A stretch of DNA of 64,000 nt from Halorussus lipolyticus (GTDB lineage: Archaea > Halobacteriota > Halobacteria > Halobacteriales > Haladaptataceae). This document shows positions 1 through 8,544 of the stretch, piece by piece. The stretch covers positions 248,001-312,000 of the forward strand of contig NZ_CP119805.1 in NCBI RefSeq assembly GCF_029338375.1, written 5' to 3'. The position numbers were made by a program, and so were the translations under genes. Below the pieces are notes generated by a model that made no database searches, was not told where the DNA came from, and worked only from the letters and a program-made list of their open reading frames with translations. Numbering within the stretch: the stretch's first letter is position 1; the number at the start of each line of letters is the position of its first letter.

Positions 1-1263
1 CGATTTCTGTCGGCGTGCGAACAGGCTTACGGCGACGTGGTGCAGTTCGACCTCGGCCCGCTGGAGACGTACCTCCTGACCGACCCCGACGACGTGGAGC
101 GCGTGCTGGTCTCGGAGGCCGACAAGTACCGCAAGCCCGACTTCCAGAGCGACGCGCTCGGGGACCTGCTCGGCAAGGGCCTCCTCCTGAGCGAGGGCCA
201 GATGTGGCGCGAACAGCGCGAACTCGCCAATCCGGCGTTCTCACCGAGTCGCGTGATGGGGTTCGCCGACGACATCGTAGACCACAACGACGACCTGCTG
301 GCCGACTGGGCGGACGGCGAGGAGGTAGACGTCGAACTCGACATGACCCAAGTCACGCTCGCGGTCATCGTGGACCTGATGCTGGGCACCGACCTGAACG
401 ACGAGCGCGTCCAGACCATCCGTGAGGCTCTCGTCCCCCTCGGCGCGCGCTTCGAACCGGACCCCGTGCGATTCGCCGCGCCCCAGTGGCTCCCGATGCC
501 CGGCGACAGCGAGTACCGGACTGCGGTCGAAACCTTGGAGGGCGTCATCGACGACATCGTGGCCGAACGCCGGGGCACCCACGGGAATCCCGAGACCGAC
601 GAGGGACCCGACGACCTGCTGTCGATTCTCCTCCGGGCGCAGGACCGCGGCGAGCAGTCCGACCGCCAGATTCGGGACGAAGTGATGACGATGCTGTTGG
701 CGGGCCACGACACGACTGCGCTCACTTTGACCTACACGTGGTATCTCCTCTCTCAGCACCCCGAGGCCGAGCGCCGGGTTCACGACGAAATCGAGGAGGT
801 CCTCGGCGACGAGCGCCCGACGATGGCCGACGTGCGCGAACTGGAGTACGTCGAGCGAGTCATCGACGAGGCCATGCGCCTCTACCCGCCGGTCTACACC
901 ATGTTCCGCGAGGCCAAAGAGGACACCGAACTCGGCGGCTATCGGATTCCCGAGGGGTCGGCCGTCATGCTCTCGCAGTGGGCGCTCCACCGCTCGGAGC
1001 GCTACTGGGACCGCCCCGACGAGTTCAATCCCGACCGCTGGACCCGGAACGCCGACCGCCCGCGGTTCACCTACTTCCCGTTCGGCGGCGGGCCGCGCCA
1101 CTGCATCGGCAAGCACCTCGCCAAACTGGAGGCCAAACTCATCCTCGCGCGCACCGCCCAGCAGTACAGCCTCGAATACACCCGCGAAGGTGACCTCGAC
1201 CTGCTCCCCTCCCTGACGATGCACCCCCGGAACGGGATGCCGATGCGGGTTCACGAGCGGTAA
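1..1263 (+). CDS. Cytochrome P450, 5' end outside window
   Basis: Heme-thiolate monooxygenase, probably soluble. The frame is open from base 1 and reads a typical P450 stretch before the first in-window GTG at 37, so the true start lies upstream and the gene is partial. Visible motifs: I-helix oxygen-binding segment AGHDTT, K-helix ExxR within DEAMRLYPP, and the heme-binding loop FPFGGGPRHCIGKHLA, whose Cys (codon 1102-1104) is the iron ligand. About 420 codons are present, nearly a full P450. It converges on the ABC permease gene with a 16-bp gap. Substrate and redox partner cannot be read from the sequence. Family assignment is very secure; specificity is unknown. Confidence 0.96.
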   Translation, partial: RFLSACEQAYGDVVQFDLGPLETYLLTDPDDVERVLVSEADKYRKPDFQSDALGDLLGKGLLLSEGQMWREQRELANPAFSPSRVMGFADDIVDHNDDLLADWADGEEVDVELDMTQVTLAVIVDLMLGTDLNDERVQTIREALVPLGARFEPDPVRFAAPQWLPMPGDSEYRTAVETLEGVIDDIVAERRGTHGNPETDEGPDDLLSILLRAQDRGEQSDRQIRDEVMTMLLAGHDTTALTLTYTWYLLSQHPEAERRVHDEIEEVLGDERPTMADVRELEYVERVIDEAMRLYPPVYTMFREAKEDTELGGYRIPEGSAVMLSQWALHRSERYWDRPDEFNPDRWTRNADRPRFTYFPFGGGPRHCIGKHLAKLEAKLILARTAQQYSLEYTREGDLDLLPSLTMHPRNGMPMRVHER

Positions 1264-1279
1264 TCGGGGACATCCCCCG

Positions 1280-2098
1280 TCAGTAGTCGCCCAGCACGCC
1301 CAACCGCCGCGCGCGCCGAGTCGAGTACTGGAAGACGAGATACCCGAGCGCGACGTAGCCGACAGCGACACCCACGAGAATCGCTACCTCTCCTGCGGGG
1401 AACTCCCAGAGCCGAGTCCCGTCTATCATCGCGCGCTGGAGCATCGAACTCCCGAGCGCCAGCGGCAGGAACTTCAGCCATCCCACGTCGAACGCCGGGG
1501 CGGAGATGAGAACGATGAATCCGAACTGGAGCAGGTTCAACCAGTTCCCGACGCGCTTGTAGAGGACGGTAATCCCGCCCGCCGCGAACCCCAAGCCAAG
1601 CACCGAGGAGATACTCAGGACCGCAATCGTCACGGTCGTGAAGACGTTGAGTCGGAGCGTCGTCCCGGTCAGGACCAGCATCACGCCGAGGATGACCACC
1701 GAGGTCACGAACGTCCGAACTACCTTGGCGACCCCCTTGAGGAAGGCGACCGGCGCGAACCCGAAGGGCGTCATGACGTGGCGTTCCAGCGTCCCCCACT
1801 GGACCTCGCTCCCGATGTCGTTCGAGATGGAACTGTAGGCCCCGACCGAGAGCGTCCAGAGGAAGTAGCCCACGATGATGCCCTCGATGGAGTCGGTGAG
1901 CGCCTGCCCGGCCAACATTCGGCCACCGTAGAACAGCAGGCCGAAGAAGAACACCGAGATGACGATGCCCCCGATTGCGTTGGCGGGATAGCGCACGAAG
2001 ACCAGATACTCCCGGTAGAGGACCGCCTTGGCGAGTTGGGCGTACCCCGCCGGTCGCCGACCGTCGGACCGGGCGGCGCTTCCGGACTGCTCCGTCAT
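1280..2098 (-). CDS. ABC-2 type transporter permease
   Basis: Membrane component of an ABC exporter, 272 residues. About six hydrophobic segments are visible (roughly residues 42-60, 73-92, 127-146, 152-180, 188-203 and 240-258), as in ABC-2 permeases. Its start overlaps the stop of the upstream ATPase gene by 4 bp (2095-2098), so the two are translationally coupled and form one transporter. The cargo is unknown; drug, polysaccharide or lipid export are all known for this family. The N terminus is short and polar with no signal peptide. Confidence 0.9.
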   Translation of the reverse strand: MTEQSGSAARSDGRRPAGYAQLAKAVLYREYLVFVRYPANAIGGIVISVFFFGLLFYGGRMLAGQALTDSIEGIIVGYFLWTLSVGAYSSISNDIGSEVQWGTLERHVMTPFGFAPVAFLKGVAKVVRTFVTSVVILGVMLVLTGTTLRLNVFTTVTIAVLSISSVLGLGFAAGGITVLYKRVGNWLNLLQFGFIVLISAPAFDVGWLKFLPLALGSSMLQRAMIDGTRLWEFPAGEVAILVGVAVGYVALGYLVFQYSTRRARRLGVLGDY

Positions 2099-3099
2099 TT
2101 CTCTCCTCCCGTCAGTTCCACGAACACGTCTTCTAAGTCGGCCTCGACCGTGTTGACCGAATCGAGGGTCACGTCGTGGCTCCGGAGGTAGGCTATCAGC
2201 GCGTAGAATCCCTCGCTGTCGGTCGCCACTTCGACCCGAGTGCGACCGTCAAGTCGCTCCACGTCGGCGACCTCGAACCGGTCCCGAATCCCGGCCAGCA
2301 GGTCCGAGTCGAAGTCCTCGCTGGTGATTCGGTACCCCCGCGCGTCGAAGCTCCCGCGGAGCGCCGACACGGTGTCGTCGGCGATGACCCGGCCGTCGCG
2401 CATGATGACCACCCTGTCGCAAACGTCCTCGATGACGTCCATGTCGTGACTGCTGACCACCACGGTCAGGTTGCGCTCCTCGACGATTCGCCGGAGTTCC
2501 CGCCGGAGCGTCAGCGAACTCTCCACGTCGAGGCCCAGCGTGGGTTCGTCCAGAAACACCACGTCGGACTCGCTGGCGAGGACGCTGGCCAGCGAGACCT
2601 TCTGTTTCATTCCCCGAGAGAGGCTCCGAACCGGCTCGTCTGCCTTCTCGGCGAGGTCGAGTTTCTCCAGCAGGCGCTCGTGGCGGTCCGCGATGGAGTC
2701 GGGATGGACCCCGCTGATGGTGGCGAAGTACCGGAGGTTCTCCCTGACGGTCAGTCGCCAGTAGTCGTTGCGAGCGCCCTCCAGCATCGCATCGACGTGG
2801 GCGTAGGCTCTGCGGGGGTTCCGGTACACGTCGTCGCCGTGAATCCGGACCTCGCCCTCGTCGGGCAGGACCATGCCCAGAATGCACTTGATGGTCGTGG
2901 TCTTGCCCGCGCCGTTCGGCCCGAGGAGACCGACGACCGACCCGGTTTCGATTTCGAGGGACACGTCGTCTACCGCCGTCACCGCGTCGGGGCCGGTGCC
3001 GAACTGCTTGCGAAGTCCCTCGACGGCGATTGCGGCCGGGGCCTCGTCGGGCGTCTCGTCGGCGGAGTGTCGCCTCGCTACCTGCGTTCCCTCTCCCAT
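2095..3099 (-). CDS. ABC transporter ATP-binding protein (ABC-2 exporter)
   Basis: Cytoplasmic ATPase partner of the permease at 1280-2098. Motifs in order: Walker A GPNGAGKTT, signature LSRGMKQKVS, Walker B VVFLDEPTLGLD, and H-loop SSHDMD. The C-terminal 90 or so residues form the extra domain typical of DrrA/CcmA-like subunits. The start was placed at ATG 3099 (334 residues); a GTG at 3132, directly after the stop of the upstream DUF1028 gene, would add 11 residues and cannot be excluded. The gene follows the DUF1028 gene closely on the same strand, so all three minus-strand genes may be one transcript. Confidence 0.92.
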   Translation of the reverse strand: MGEGTQVARRHSADETPDEAPAAIAVEGLRKQFGTGPDAVTAVDDVSLEIETGSVVGLLGPNGAGKTTTIKCILGMVLPDEGEVRIHGDDVYRNPRRAYAHVDAMLEGARNDYWRLTVRENLRYFATISGVHPDSIADRHERLLEKLDLAEKADEPVRSLSRGMKQKVSLASVLASESDVVFLDEPTLGLDVESSLTLRRELRRIVEERNLTVVVSSHDMDVIEDVCDRVVIMRDGRVIADDTVSALRGSFDARGYRITSEDFDSDLLAGIRDRFEVADVERLDGRTRVEVATDSEGFYALIAYLRSHDVTLDSVNTVEADLEDVFVELTGGEK

Positions 3100-3132
3100 T
3101 ACCACCGATAGGGTCTCGACGCTGAAAAGCAC

Positions 3133-3792
3133 TCAGTCGAAGATTCGACCCTTCGAGTCCTCGCTGAACCCCTCGCTGGCGTCCTTCGCGGCCTCGTAGA
3201 CTCCTCGGAGTTCCGAAATCGGCTCGTCGTGGTAATCGACCCGCAGGTCGTGGTAGGCCTCGGTCTTCGGCGCTTTGACTTTGACCGCGGCCGAGGAGTG
3301 CCCGCGCTCGTCGCCGCCGGCCTCCCTGCCTGCTGTGAGGGCGTCGATGAGCCGGGATACGAGGTCTCCCTCGGCCGCCTCGTAGGCCTCGATTGCGGCG
3401 CTCAGGGTGTCCTCGCCGGTGAGCATGTTCCCGGCCGCGGTGATTCCGGATGCGTCGCGGACCTCGTGGCCGAACCACCCGTCACAGTTCTCGCCGGAGA
3501 AGGCGAAGGCGTTGCCGCGGGCGTCGAGTCCGTGGACCTGCCGGTTCTGACTGTGGTCGTCAACTGCCAGCAGGCCCTCCAGCGCGTGGTCGATAGGTAG
3601 GTCCGAAAGGAGTTCGACGCCGCGCCTGCCCAATCGGACGTTGACGAAGCTCTGGGTGCTGACGACGCCGTGGTGTCCGACGTAGGGCGCTAAGGCTCCA
3701 ACCGCTGGCGCATCGGTGGCGACGCCGACGCCGAAGACGGGGCCGTCGTCTGTTTCGTCGGTCTCCTCGCGGACGCAGATGGAGAACGTCAT
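3133..3792 (-). CDS. DUF1028 family Ntn-hydrolase-like protein
   Basis: Protein of 219 residues starting MTFSICVREE. The phrases FGVGVATDAPAVGALAPYV near the N terminus and a later GNMLTGEDT segment are typical of DUF1028, a family with an Ntn-hydrolase fold. The biochemical role is not established; DUF1028 genes often neighbour peptidases or gamma-glutamyltransferases. Here the gene is divergent from a gamma-glutamyltransferase with only 87 bp between the starts, which supports a shared amide or peptide substrate pathway (inference). ATG 3792 was chosen because the family similarity begins there. Confidence 0.85.
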   Translation of the reverse strand: MTFSICVREETDETDDGPVFGVGVATDAPAVGALAPYVGHHGVVSTQSFVNVRLGRRGVELLSDLPIDHALEGLLAVDDHSQNRQVHGLDARGNAFAFSGENCDGWFGHEVRDASGITAAGNMLTGEDTLSAAIEAYEAAEGDLVSRLIDALTAGREAGGDERGHSSAAVKVKAPKTEAYHDLRVDYHDEPISELRGVYEAAKDASEGFSEDSKGRIFD

Positions 3793-3828
3793 GGCGGACC
3801 AGCGACGGCCACCCTCAAAGTCGGCGAC

Positions 3829-3856
3829 CCAAATATATTCGGTGGGTTGTTTTAGG
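3829..3856. promoter_or_regulatory. Divergent promoter pair between DUF1028 and ggt genes
   Basis: The 87-bp gap contains an AT-rich AAATATATTC block at 3831-3840, a good TATA box for the minus-strand gene about 40 bp from its ATG. A second box, TTGTTTTAGG, at 3848-3857 lies about 28 bp from the plus-strand ATG at 3880. The compact layout suggests shared control. Assigned by position and base composition only. Confidence 0.5.
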
Positions 3857-3879
3857 ACGAGTTCTGAGAAGCACGGACG

Positions 3880-5553
3880 ATGGACCCAAATCCCGATAGA
3901 TTCGCGTCCCGACGCTCGACCGTCTACGCGCCGAACGGACTCGTCGCCACGAGCCAACCGCTCGCTGGCGAGGCCGGCGTCCAGATGCTCCGCGAGGGCG
4001 GTAACGCCTTCGACGCGGCGGTGGCGACCGCCGCCGCGCTCAACGTCGTGGAACCGACCAGCACCGGCCTCGGCGGCGACGTGTTCGCGTGCTACCGGAC
4101 CGCCGACGGCGAGGTCGGCGCGATGCGTTCGTGTGGGGGTGCCCCGGCCGACGCCACCATCGAAAACGTCGAGCAGGCCCTGCGAGAAGACGAGGACTCC
4201 TCGGACTACTACCCCGAATCGCGGGGGTACGCGACCGACGCGGACGCTGACGCCGGAATGCCTTTCCTCGGCCCCCACGCGGTCACGGTCCCCGGCACGG
4301 CCCGCGGGTGGGAGGCCACCGTGCAGGAGTTGGGCGAGTTGACGCTCGCCGACGCCCTTCAACCCGCTATCGAGTACGCCACCGAGGGGTATCCGGTCTC
4401 GGAGATTATCGCGTCACACTGGACCGGCGCGGAGGAGTTGTTTACCGACGACCACGCCCGCGAGGCCTACCTGAAGGACGGCCGCGCTCCGTCGGTCGGC
4501 GAGACCATGCGCCTGCCGGAACTCGGCGAGTCGATGCGGACGATTGCCGAGGAGGGCGCGGACGCTTTCTACGAGGGCGAGATTGCCGAGCAAATCGCGG
4601 GCGAGATTCAGGACAAGGGCGGGTTCATGACCGTCGAGGACCTCTCTGCCCACGAAGCGGAGTTCCTCGACCCGGTTTCGACCACCTACAACGGCGCGGA
4701 AATCTACGAACTCCCGCCGAACAATCAGGGTCTCATCGCGCTGGAGGCGCTCAACATCGCCGAGAAGGTCGGCGCGGGCGACCATCCCCTCGACTCGGCC
4801 GAGCGCATCCACTACTTCGCCGAGGCCATGAAGCGGGCCTTCCACGACGGCCACCGCTACATCACCGACCCCCAATTCGAGGAGATTCCGCCCCTCGAAT
4901 CCAAGTCGTGGGCCGGAAAGCGGGCGGAGGGCATCGGCGAAACGGCCGATTCGGACGTGTCGTTCGGCGTGCCGGATTCCCATGCCGAGGACGCTGATAC
5001 GGTCCTCCTCACCGTCGCCGACGACGAGGGCAACGTGGTTTCGTTCATCAACTCCCGGTTCGCCGGGTTCGGATCAGGACTGGTCGCTGGCGACACCGGC
5101 ATCGCCCTGCAGAATCGGGGCGCGTCGTTCTCGCTCGACCCCGAGCATCCCAACAGTCTCGAACCGGGCAAGCGGCCCTTCCACACCCTGATTCCGGCCC
5201 TCGCCAAGTTCGGCGAGGACGACTGGGCCGCCTTCGGCGTGATGGGCGGGTACATGCAACCGCAGGGTCACGTGCAGGTGGTCTCGAACGTCGTGGACTA
5301 CGACATGCCCCTCCAAGCGGCGCTCGACCAACCGCGGTGGCGCTACCGCGAATCCGGCGAGTTGGCGGTCGAGGGGCGACTCGACGGCGAAACCCAGTCG
5401 AAACTCGCCCGGATGGGCCACGACGTGCGGGTCCTCCCGCCGGTGATGTTCGGCGGCGCGCAGATTACCCGGTTGGAGGGCGTCGAATCCGGAAATCCGG
5501 TTATCTCGGGCGCGACCGAACCCCGGAAGGACGGGAACGCGACGGGGTACTGA
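3880..5553 (+). CDS. ggt: Gamma-glutamyltransferase family protein
   Basis: Ntn-hydrolase of 557 residues, the usual length for the family. It cleaves gamma-glutamyl bonds or transfers the gamma-glutamyl group; haloarchaea contain gamma-glutamylcysteine, a plausible substrate. The N-terminal GNAFDAAVATAAALNVVEP block and the GLGGD motif are characteristic. The predicted autoprocessing and catalytic nucleophile is Thr374 (codon 4999-5001) in the DADTVLLTV segment, aligning with the TTHYS site of the E. coli enzyme. There is no clear signal peptide, so it is probably cytoplasmic, unlike the periplasmic bacterial enzyme. Divergent from a DUF1028 gene. Cephalosporin-acylase-like or other amidase specificity is possible. 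Confidence 0.92.
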   Translation: MDPNPDRFASRRSTVYAPNGLVATSQPLAGEAGVQMLREGGNAFDAAVATAAALNVVEPTSTGLGGDVFACYRTADGEVGAMRSCGGAPADATIENVEQALREDEDSSDYYPESRGYATDADADAGMPFLGPHAVTVPGTARGWEATVQELGELTLADALQPAIEYATEGYPVSEIIASHWTGAEELFTDDHAREAYLKDGRAPSVGETMRLPELGESMRTIAEEGADAFYEGEIAEQIAGEIQDKGGFMTVEDLSAHEAEFLDPVSTTYNGAEIYELPPNNQGLIALEALNIAEKVGAGDHPLDSAERIHYFAEAMKRAFHDGHRYITDPQFEEIPPLESKSWAGKRAEGIGETADSDVSFGVPDSHAEDADTVLLTVADDEGNVVSFINSRFAGFGSGLVAGDTGIALQNRGASFSLDPEHPNSLEPGKRPFHTLIPALAKFGEDDWAAFGVMGGYMQPQGHVQVVSNVVDYDMPLQAALDQPRWRYRESGELAVEGRLDGETQSKLARMGHDVRVLPPVMFGGAQITRLEGVESGNPVISGATEPRKDGNATGY

Positions 5554-5690
5554 GGCCAACTTCGCGGAGACCGACCCCGCCGCTTCCGCAGGGACCGGCC
5601 CTGCCGCTTCCGCGGGGACCGACCGCCCTGCCCCTTTCGCGCATCTCGACGGGCCTCGGTTCGTGAATTTTCACGACCCACGGGACGCGC

Positions 5691-5895
5691 ACCGCCCGCG
5701 CGCAGTTCTGCGCGGGCGGTGCGGGGAGGAACGGGGCGCGGTGCGGCGGTGGTGCGGGCAGTGCTGTCGGAGTGCCGTGCGGTCCTTCGGTTGCAGTGCT
5801 GTGCGGTCGTGCGGTCGGAGTGCTGTGCGGTCCTGTGGTTGCAGTCGTGCGGTCGGAGTGCCGTGCAGTTCGATTGATTCACTCACCCGCTAGCG
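5691..5895 (-). repeat. Dispersed element family II, copy c
   Basis: Fills much of the 477-bp gap 5554-6030, which holds no convincing gene. Read on the minus strand it begins with a CGCTAGCG palindrome (5888-5895), continues through low-complexity repeats (GTCGGAGTGC recurs on the plus strand at 5766, 5814 and 5852), and ends in a strong hairpin whose arms ACCGCCCGCG (5691-5700) and CGCGGGCGGT (5711-5720) match perfectly. The terminal GCGCAGAAC-type loop is shared with copy a (12781-13021). A 16-bp palindrome centred on AATT-rich sequence lies just outside at 5661-5676. Copy c is the most diverged of the three. Confidence 0.5.
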
Positions 5896-6030
5896 TCCCC
5901 ACCAGAAAATCCTATGCAGGTGTTAAAGAACGAGATAGTTGCTTCAAAGACTCCTTTAGAATTGTCTCGTCGCCGCTCGATTGCCTCGCCCGGTTCTCGA
6001 CCCGCTTGCCGAGGCCGCTTGCCGAGGCCG

Positions 6031-6213
6031 CTACTTCTCGTCGTCCTCGTCGCCGTCGATGGTGATTTCGGTCGGTTCGGTCTCGACGTCCTGCCACTCC
6101 TCGGCCTCGCTGTCAGTCTGGGACCCGAGAAGATACCCCACCGCGAAGGTCAACCCGAGGAGAACGAGCGTTCCGAGCGGCGACCGTCCGCCGTCTGTCT
6201 GAGTGCTACCCAT
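6031..6213 (-). CDS. Small single-span membrane protein
   Basis: Sixty residues. After a short polar N terminus (MGSTQTDGGRSP) comes one hydrophobic helix, LGTLVLLGLTFAVGYLLG, followed by a very acidic C-terminal tail (EAEEWQDVETEP and further Asp/Glu). The base composition and acidic tail match coding haloarchaeal sequence. The topology is N-terminal span with a cytoplasmic or exterior acidic tail; function not recognised. No partner gene is evident, since it is flanked on both sides by dispersed-element gaps. Confidence 0.65.
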   Translation of the reverse strand: MGSTQTDGGRSPLGTLVLLGLTFAVGYLLGSQTDSEAEEWQDVETEPTEITIDGDEDDEK

Positions 6214-6322
6214 ACCACACCCGACGGGCGAGAGTGACTTTGCGGTTGCGGCGCGAAACGTCGTTTCGGAAGTCCTCGTTCATTCGTTTTCCACCACTAC
6301 GAATTCCGCGGACATCGTAGCC

Positions 6323-6500
6323 GTGAACGTTTCGTGAAGCCCCCGCCCGGTCGCGGTCGCTGAGCAGGATATTCGGGGTCTCTCCGCACCGACCGACCCC
6401 GAATAGTTGCCTGCTCAGGCGACTAAACTGTACGCGACCGGCCGGCCCCTTCATCCCACCCAGTTACTTGTCCGGCCGAGCGTTCGCTGGTGGTCTGTTC
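6323..6500 (-). repeat. Dispersed structured element family I, copy A
   Basis: Occupies most of the gap 6214-6528. On the minus strand it folds as a long hairpin: outer stem GAAG/CTTC, a G-rich internal loop with GGG on both strands, a GC stem, the linker GCGTACAGTTTAGTCG, then inner stem TGAGCAGG/CCTGCTCA, bulge CAACTA opposite TAT, and apical stem TTCGGGGTC/GACCCCGAA. The 3' flank AAACGTTCAC is shared with copy B. An upstream module containing CCAGCGAACGCTCGG resembles the same position in copies B and D. No protein is supported here. Confidence 0.75.
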
Positions 6501-6528
6501 CACCGAGCGCCCGCCGCAGAAAGTCGGC

Positions 6529-6906
6529 TCAGCCCTCGTGGCGGCGAATCTTGTCGAGGAAGCCTTCGAGGAGTTCGTCGATGGTAATCTCGGTCACTTG
6601 CCCCTCGTCGGTGTCGTAGGTGATGATGCCGGCCTCCTCCAGTTTCGGCAGGTGGGTGTGGTGGAGCGCGGTGGCGATTTGGGTCCGCTTTATCATCGAC
6701 ACCTTGTCCGGCGGTTGCTGGAACTCTCGGCCTGCAACTTGGTCGGTGAGGCCTTCGAGGGTGACTGGCGCGGGCAGACCGTCGAGACACGCCAGCACGT
6801 GGCGTCGGTATCGGTCGCTGAGAAGGGTCAGCACCTTGTCCACGCAGAGGGACCCGCCGCAGTCGGCGTCGTCGCTCGCGGCGGGGTCCTCGGTCATACG
6901 CGACAA
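6529..6906 (-). CDS. DUF7344-type winged-helix protein
   Basis: Protein of 125 residues. The segment VLTLLSDRYRRHVLACLD followed by TALHHTHLPKLEEAGIITYDTDEGQVT is the pattern of the small haloarchaeal winged-helix proteins grouped as DUF7344, in which the second segment is the recognition helix plus wing. A CGGSLC pair sits before the domain. Likely a DNA-binding regulator, but its targets are unknown. It is a single-gene unit; the gap to SufB (6907-7017) holds an AT-rich stretch that probably carries its promoter. Confidence 0.75.
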   Translation of the reverse strand: MSRMTEDPAASDDADCGGSLCVDKVLTLLSDRYRRHVLACLDGLPAPVTLEGLTDQVAGREFQQPPDKVSMIKRTQIATALHHTHLPKLEEAGIITYDTDEGQVTEITIDELLEGFLDKIRRHEG

Positions 6907-7017
6907 TTTTCCTTCTCGTTTAAACGGCTATCGGAATCCGACGAGTTTCACGGGCGGTGGAAATCCAGAGACGCCAGCGCAGAAAGAAGAACGGCGAAAC
7001 CAGTCCGAGCGCGACGA

Positions 7018-8442
7018 CTATCCGAGGCTTCCTTCCATCTCCAACTCGATGAGTCGGTTGAGTTCGACCGCGTACTCGATGGGTAGCTCCTCGGTAATCG
7101 GTTCGATGAAGCCGGAGACGATCATCTGCTTGGCGTCGTCGTCGTCCAAGCCCCGGCTCTGAAGGTAGAAGATGTCCTCGTCGCCGATTTTGCCGACCGT
7201 GGCCTCGTGGGCCACGTCAACCTTCGATTCGGCGATTTCCATGTAGGGCATGGTGTCGGAGGTGGATTCGTTGTCGAACATCAGCGCGTCACACTCGACT
7301 GCCGTCGAGGACCCAGTTGCGCCCTCCGAGATGTGAACCAGTCCCCGGTAGTTCGTCCGGCCGCCGTCCTTCGAGATGGACTTCGATTCGATGGTCGAGT
7401 TGGTGTCGGGCGCGTTGTGGTAGACCTTCGCGCCGGTGTCGATGTCCTGTCCTTCTCCGGCGAACGCGATGGAGATGTGATTGGCCGAGGCCCCGCGACC
7501 CTTCAGAATCGAGGAGGGATACAGCATCGTCGCCTTCGACCCCATGCTCCCCGAGACCCACTCCATGCGTCCGCCCTTCTCGACGATGGCGCGCTTGGTG
7601 TTGAGGTTGAAGGTGTTCTTCGACCAGTTCTGGACCGTCGAGTACTGGACGTGAGCGTCGTCTTTCACGAACACCTCGACGCCGCCGGAGTGGAGGTTGT
7701 GCGTGCCGTACTTCGGGGCCGAACACCCCTCGATGTAGTGGACTTCCGACCCCTCCTCGGCGATGATGAGGGTATGCTCGAACTGGCCCATTCCCTCGGA
7801 GTTCATCCGGAAGTAGGCCTGTACCGGCATCTCGACCGTCACGTCCTCGGGGACGTAGACGAACGAGCCACCCGACCAGACCGCGCCGTGAAGCGCCGCG
7901 AACTTGTTGTCCGACGGCGGCACGCAAGAGGTCATGAAGTACTCTTTCACGAGGTCCTCGTGTTCTTGGACGGCCTCATCCATGTTGCAGAACACGACGC
8001 CCTTCTCCTCCCAGCGCTCCTGCATGTTCTGATAGACGACCTCCGATTCGTACTGGGCACCGACCCCCGACAGCGCCTTGCGCTCGGCCTCGGGAATCCC
8101 TAACTTCTCGAAGGTGTCTTGGATGTCCTCGGGCAGGTCGTCCCAACTGTCGGCCCCCTCGCGCTTGTCCACGTCGGGGCGAATGTAGGGCACGATTTCC
8201 TCTACGTCCAACTCGGTCAGGTCGGGTTGGCCCGGCCAGTCGGTCGGCATCGGCATGTTCTGCCAATGTTCGAGCGCCCGAAGTCGCCGGTCGAGCATCC
8301 AGTCGGGTTCGCCCTTGTCGTCGCTGATGAGTCGGACGACTTCTTCGGTCAGCCCTTTGTCGGACTTGAGCGCCGCGCTCTCGTCTTTCTTGAACGAGAA
8401 ACGCTCCTCGGTGTTGGTTTCTTGAAGTTCTTCGCTACTCAT
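7018..8442 (-). CDS. sufB: Fe-S cluster assembly scaffold SufB
   Basis: Scaffold of the SUF iron-sulfur cluster system, 474 residues, the normal length. The core shows the SufB/SufD beta-helix with motifs such as YFRMNSEGMGQFEHTLII, VQNWSKNTFNLNTKRA and the conserved C-terminal block HEATVGKIGDEDIFYLQSRG. In the SUF system SufB works with SufC (ATPase) and SufD; neither is next to it, since the neighbours are a DUF7344 protein and TatA. The partners must be elsewhere, or this is an additional solitary copy. Acidic N terminus, cytoplasmic. Confidence 0.96.
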   Translation of the reverse strand: MSSEELQETNTEERFSFKKDESAALKSDKGLTEEVVRLISDDKGEPDWMLDRRLRALEHWQNMPMPTDWPGQPDLTELDVEEIVPYIRPDVDKREGADSWDDLPEDIQDTFEKLGIPEAERKALSGVGAQYESEVVYQNMQERWEEKGVVFCNMDEAVQEHEDLVKEYFMTSCVPPSDNKFAALHGAVWSGGSFVYVPEDVTVEMPVQAYFRMNSEGMGQFEHTLIIAEEGSEVHYIEGCSAPKYGTHNLHSGGVEVFVKDDAHVQYSTVQNWSKNTFNLNTKRAIVEKGGRMEWVSGSMGSKATMLYPSSILKGRGASANHISIAFAGEGQDIDTGAKVYHNAPDTNSTIESKSISKDGGRTNYRGLVHISEGATGSSTAVECDALMFDNESTSDTMPYMEIAESKVDVAHEATVGKIGDEDIFYLQSRGLDDDDAKQMIVSGFIEPITEELPIEYAVELNRLIELEMEGSLG

Positions 8443-8544
8443 GTACTCGTAACTGGGTACCGAAGCCCCTTAACCTCGGGGCCGATACCGCCGGCTGTGT
8501 AATCGAATTAGGTTACGAGAGCCGCAAAAAGTCAATCGCCGTCG

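Noticed and set aside
6464..6790. 108-residue minus-strand protein overlapping the DUF7344 gene and element A
   Set aside because: Arg/Pro/His-rich shadow frame; the DUF7344 frame has the acidic composition and domain match.
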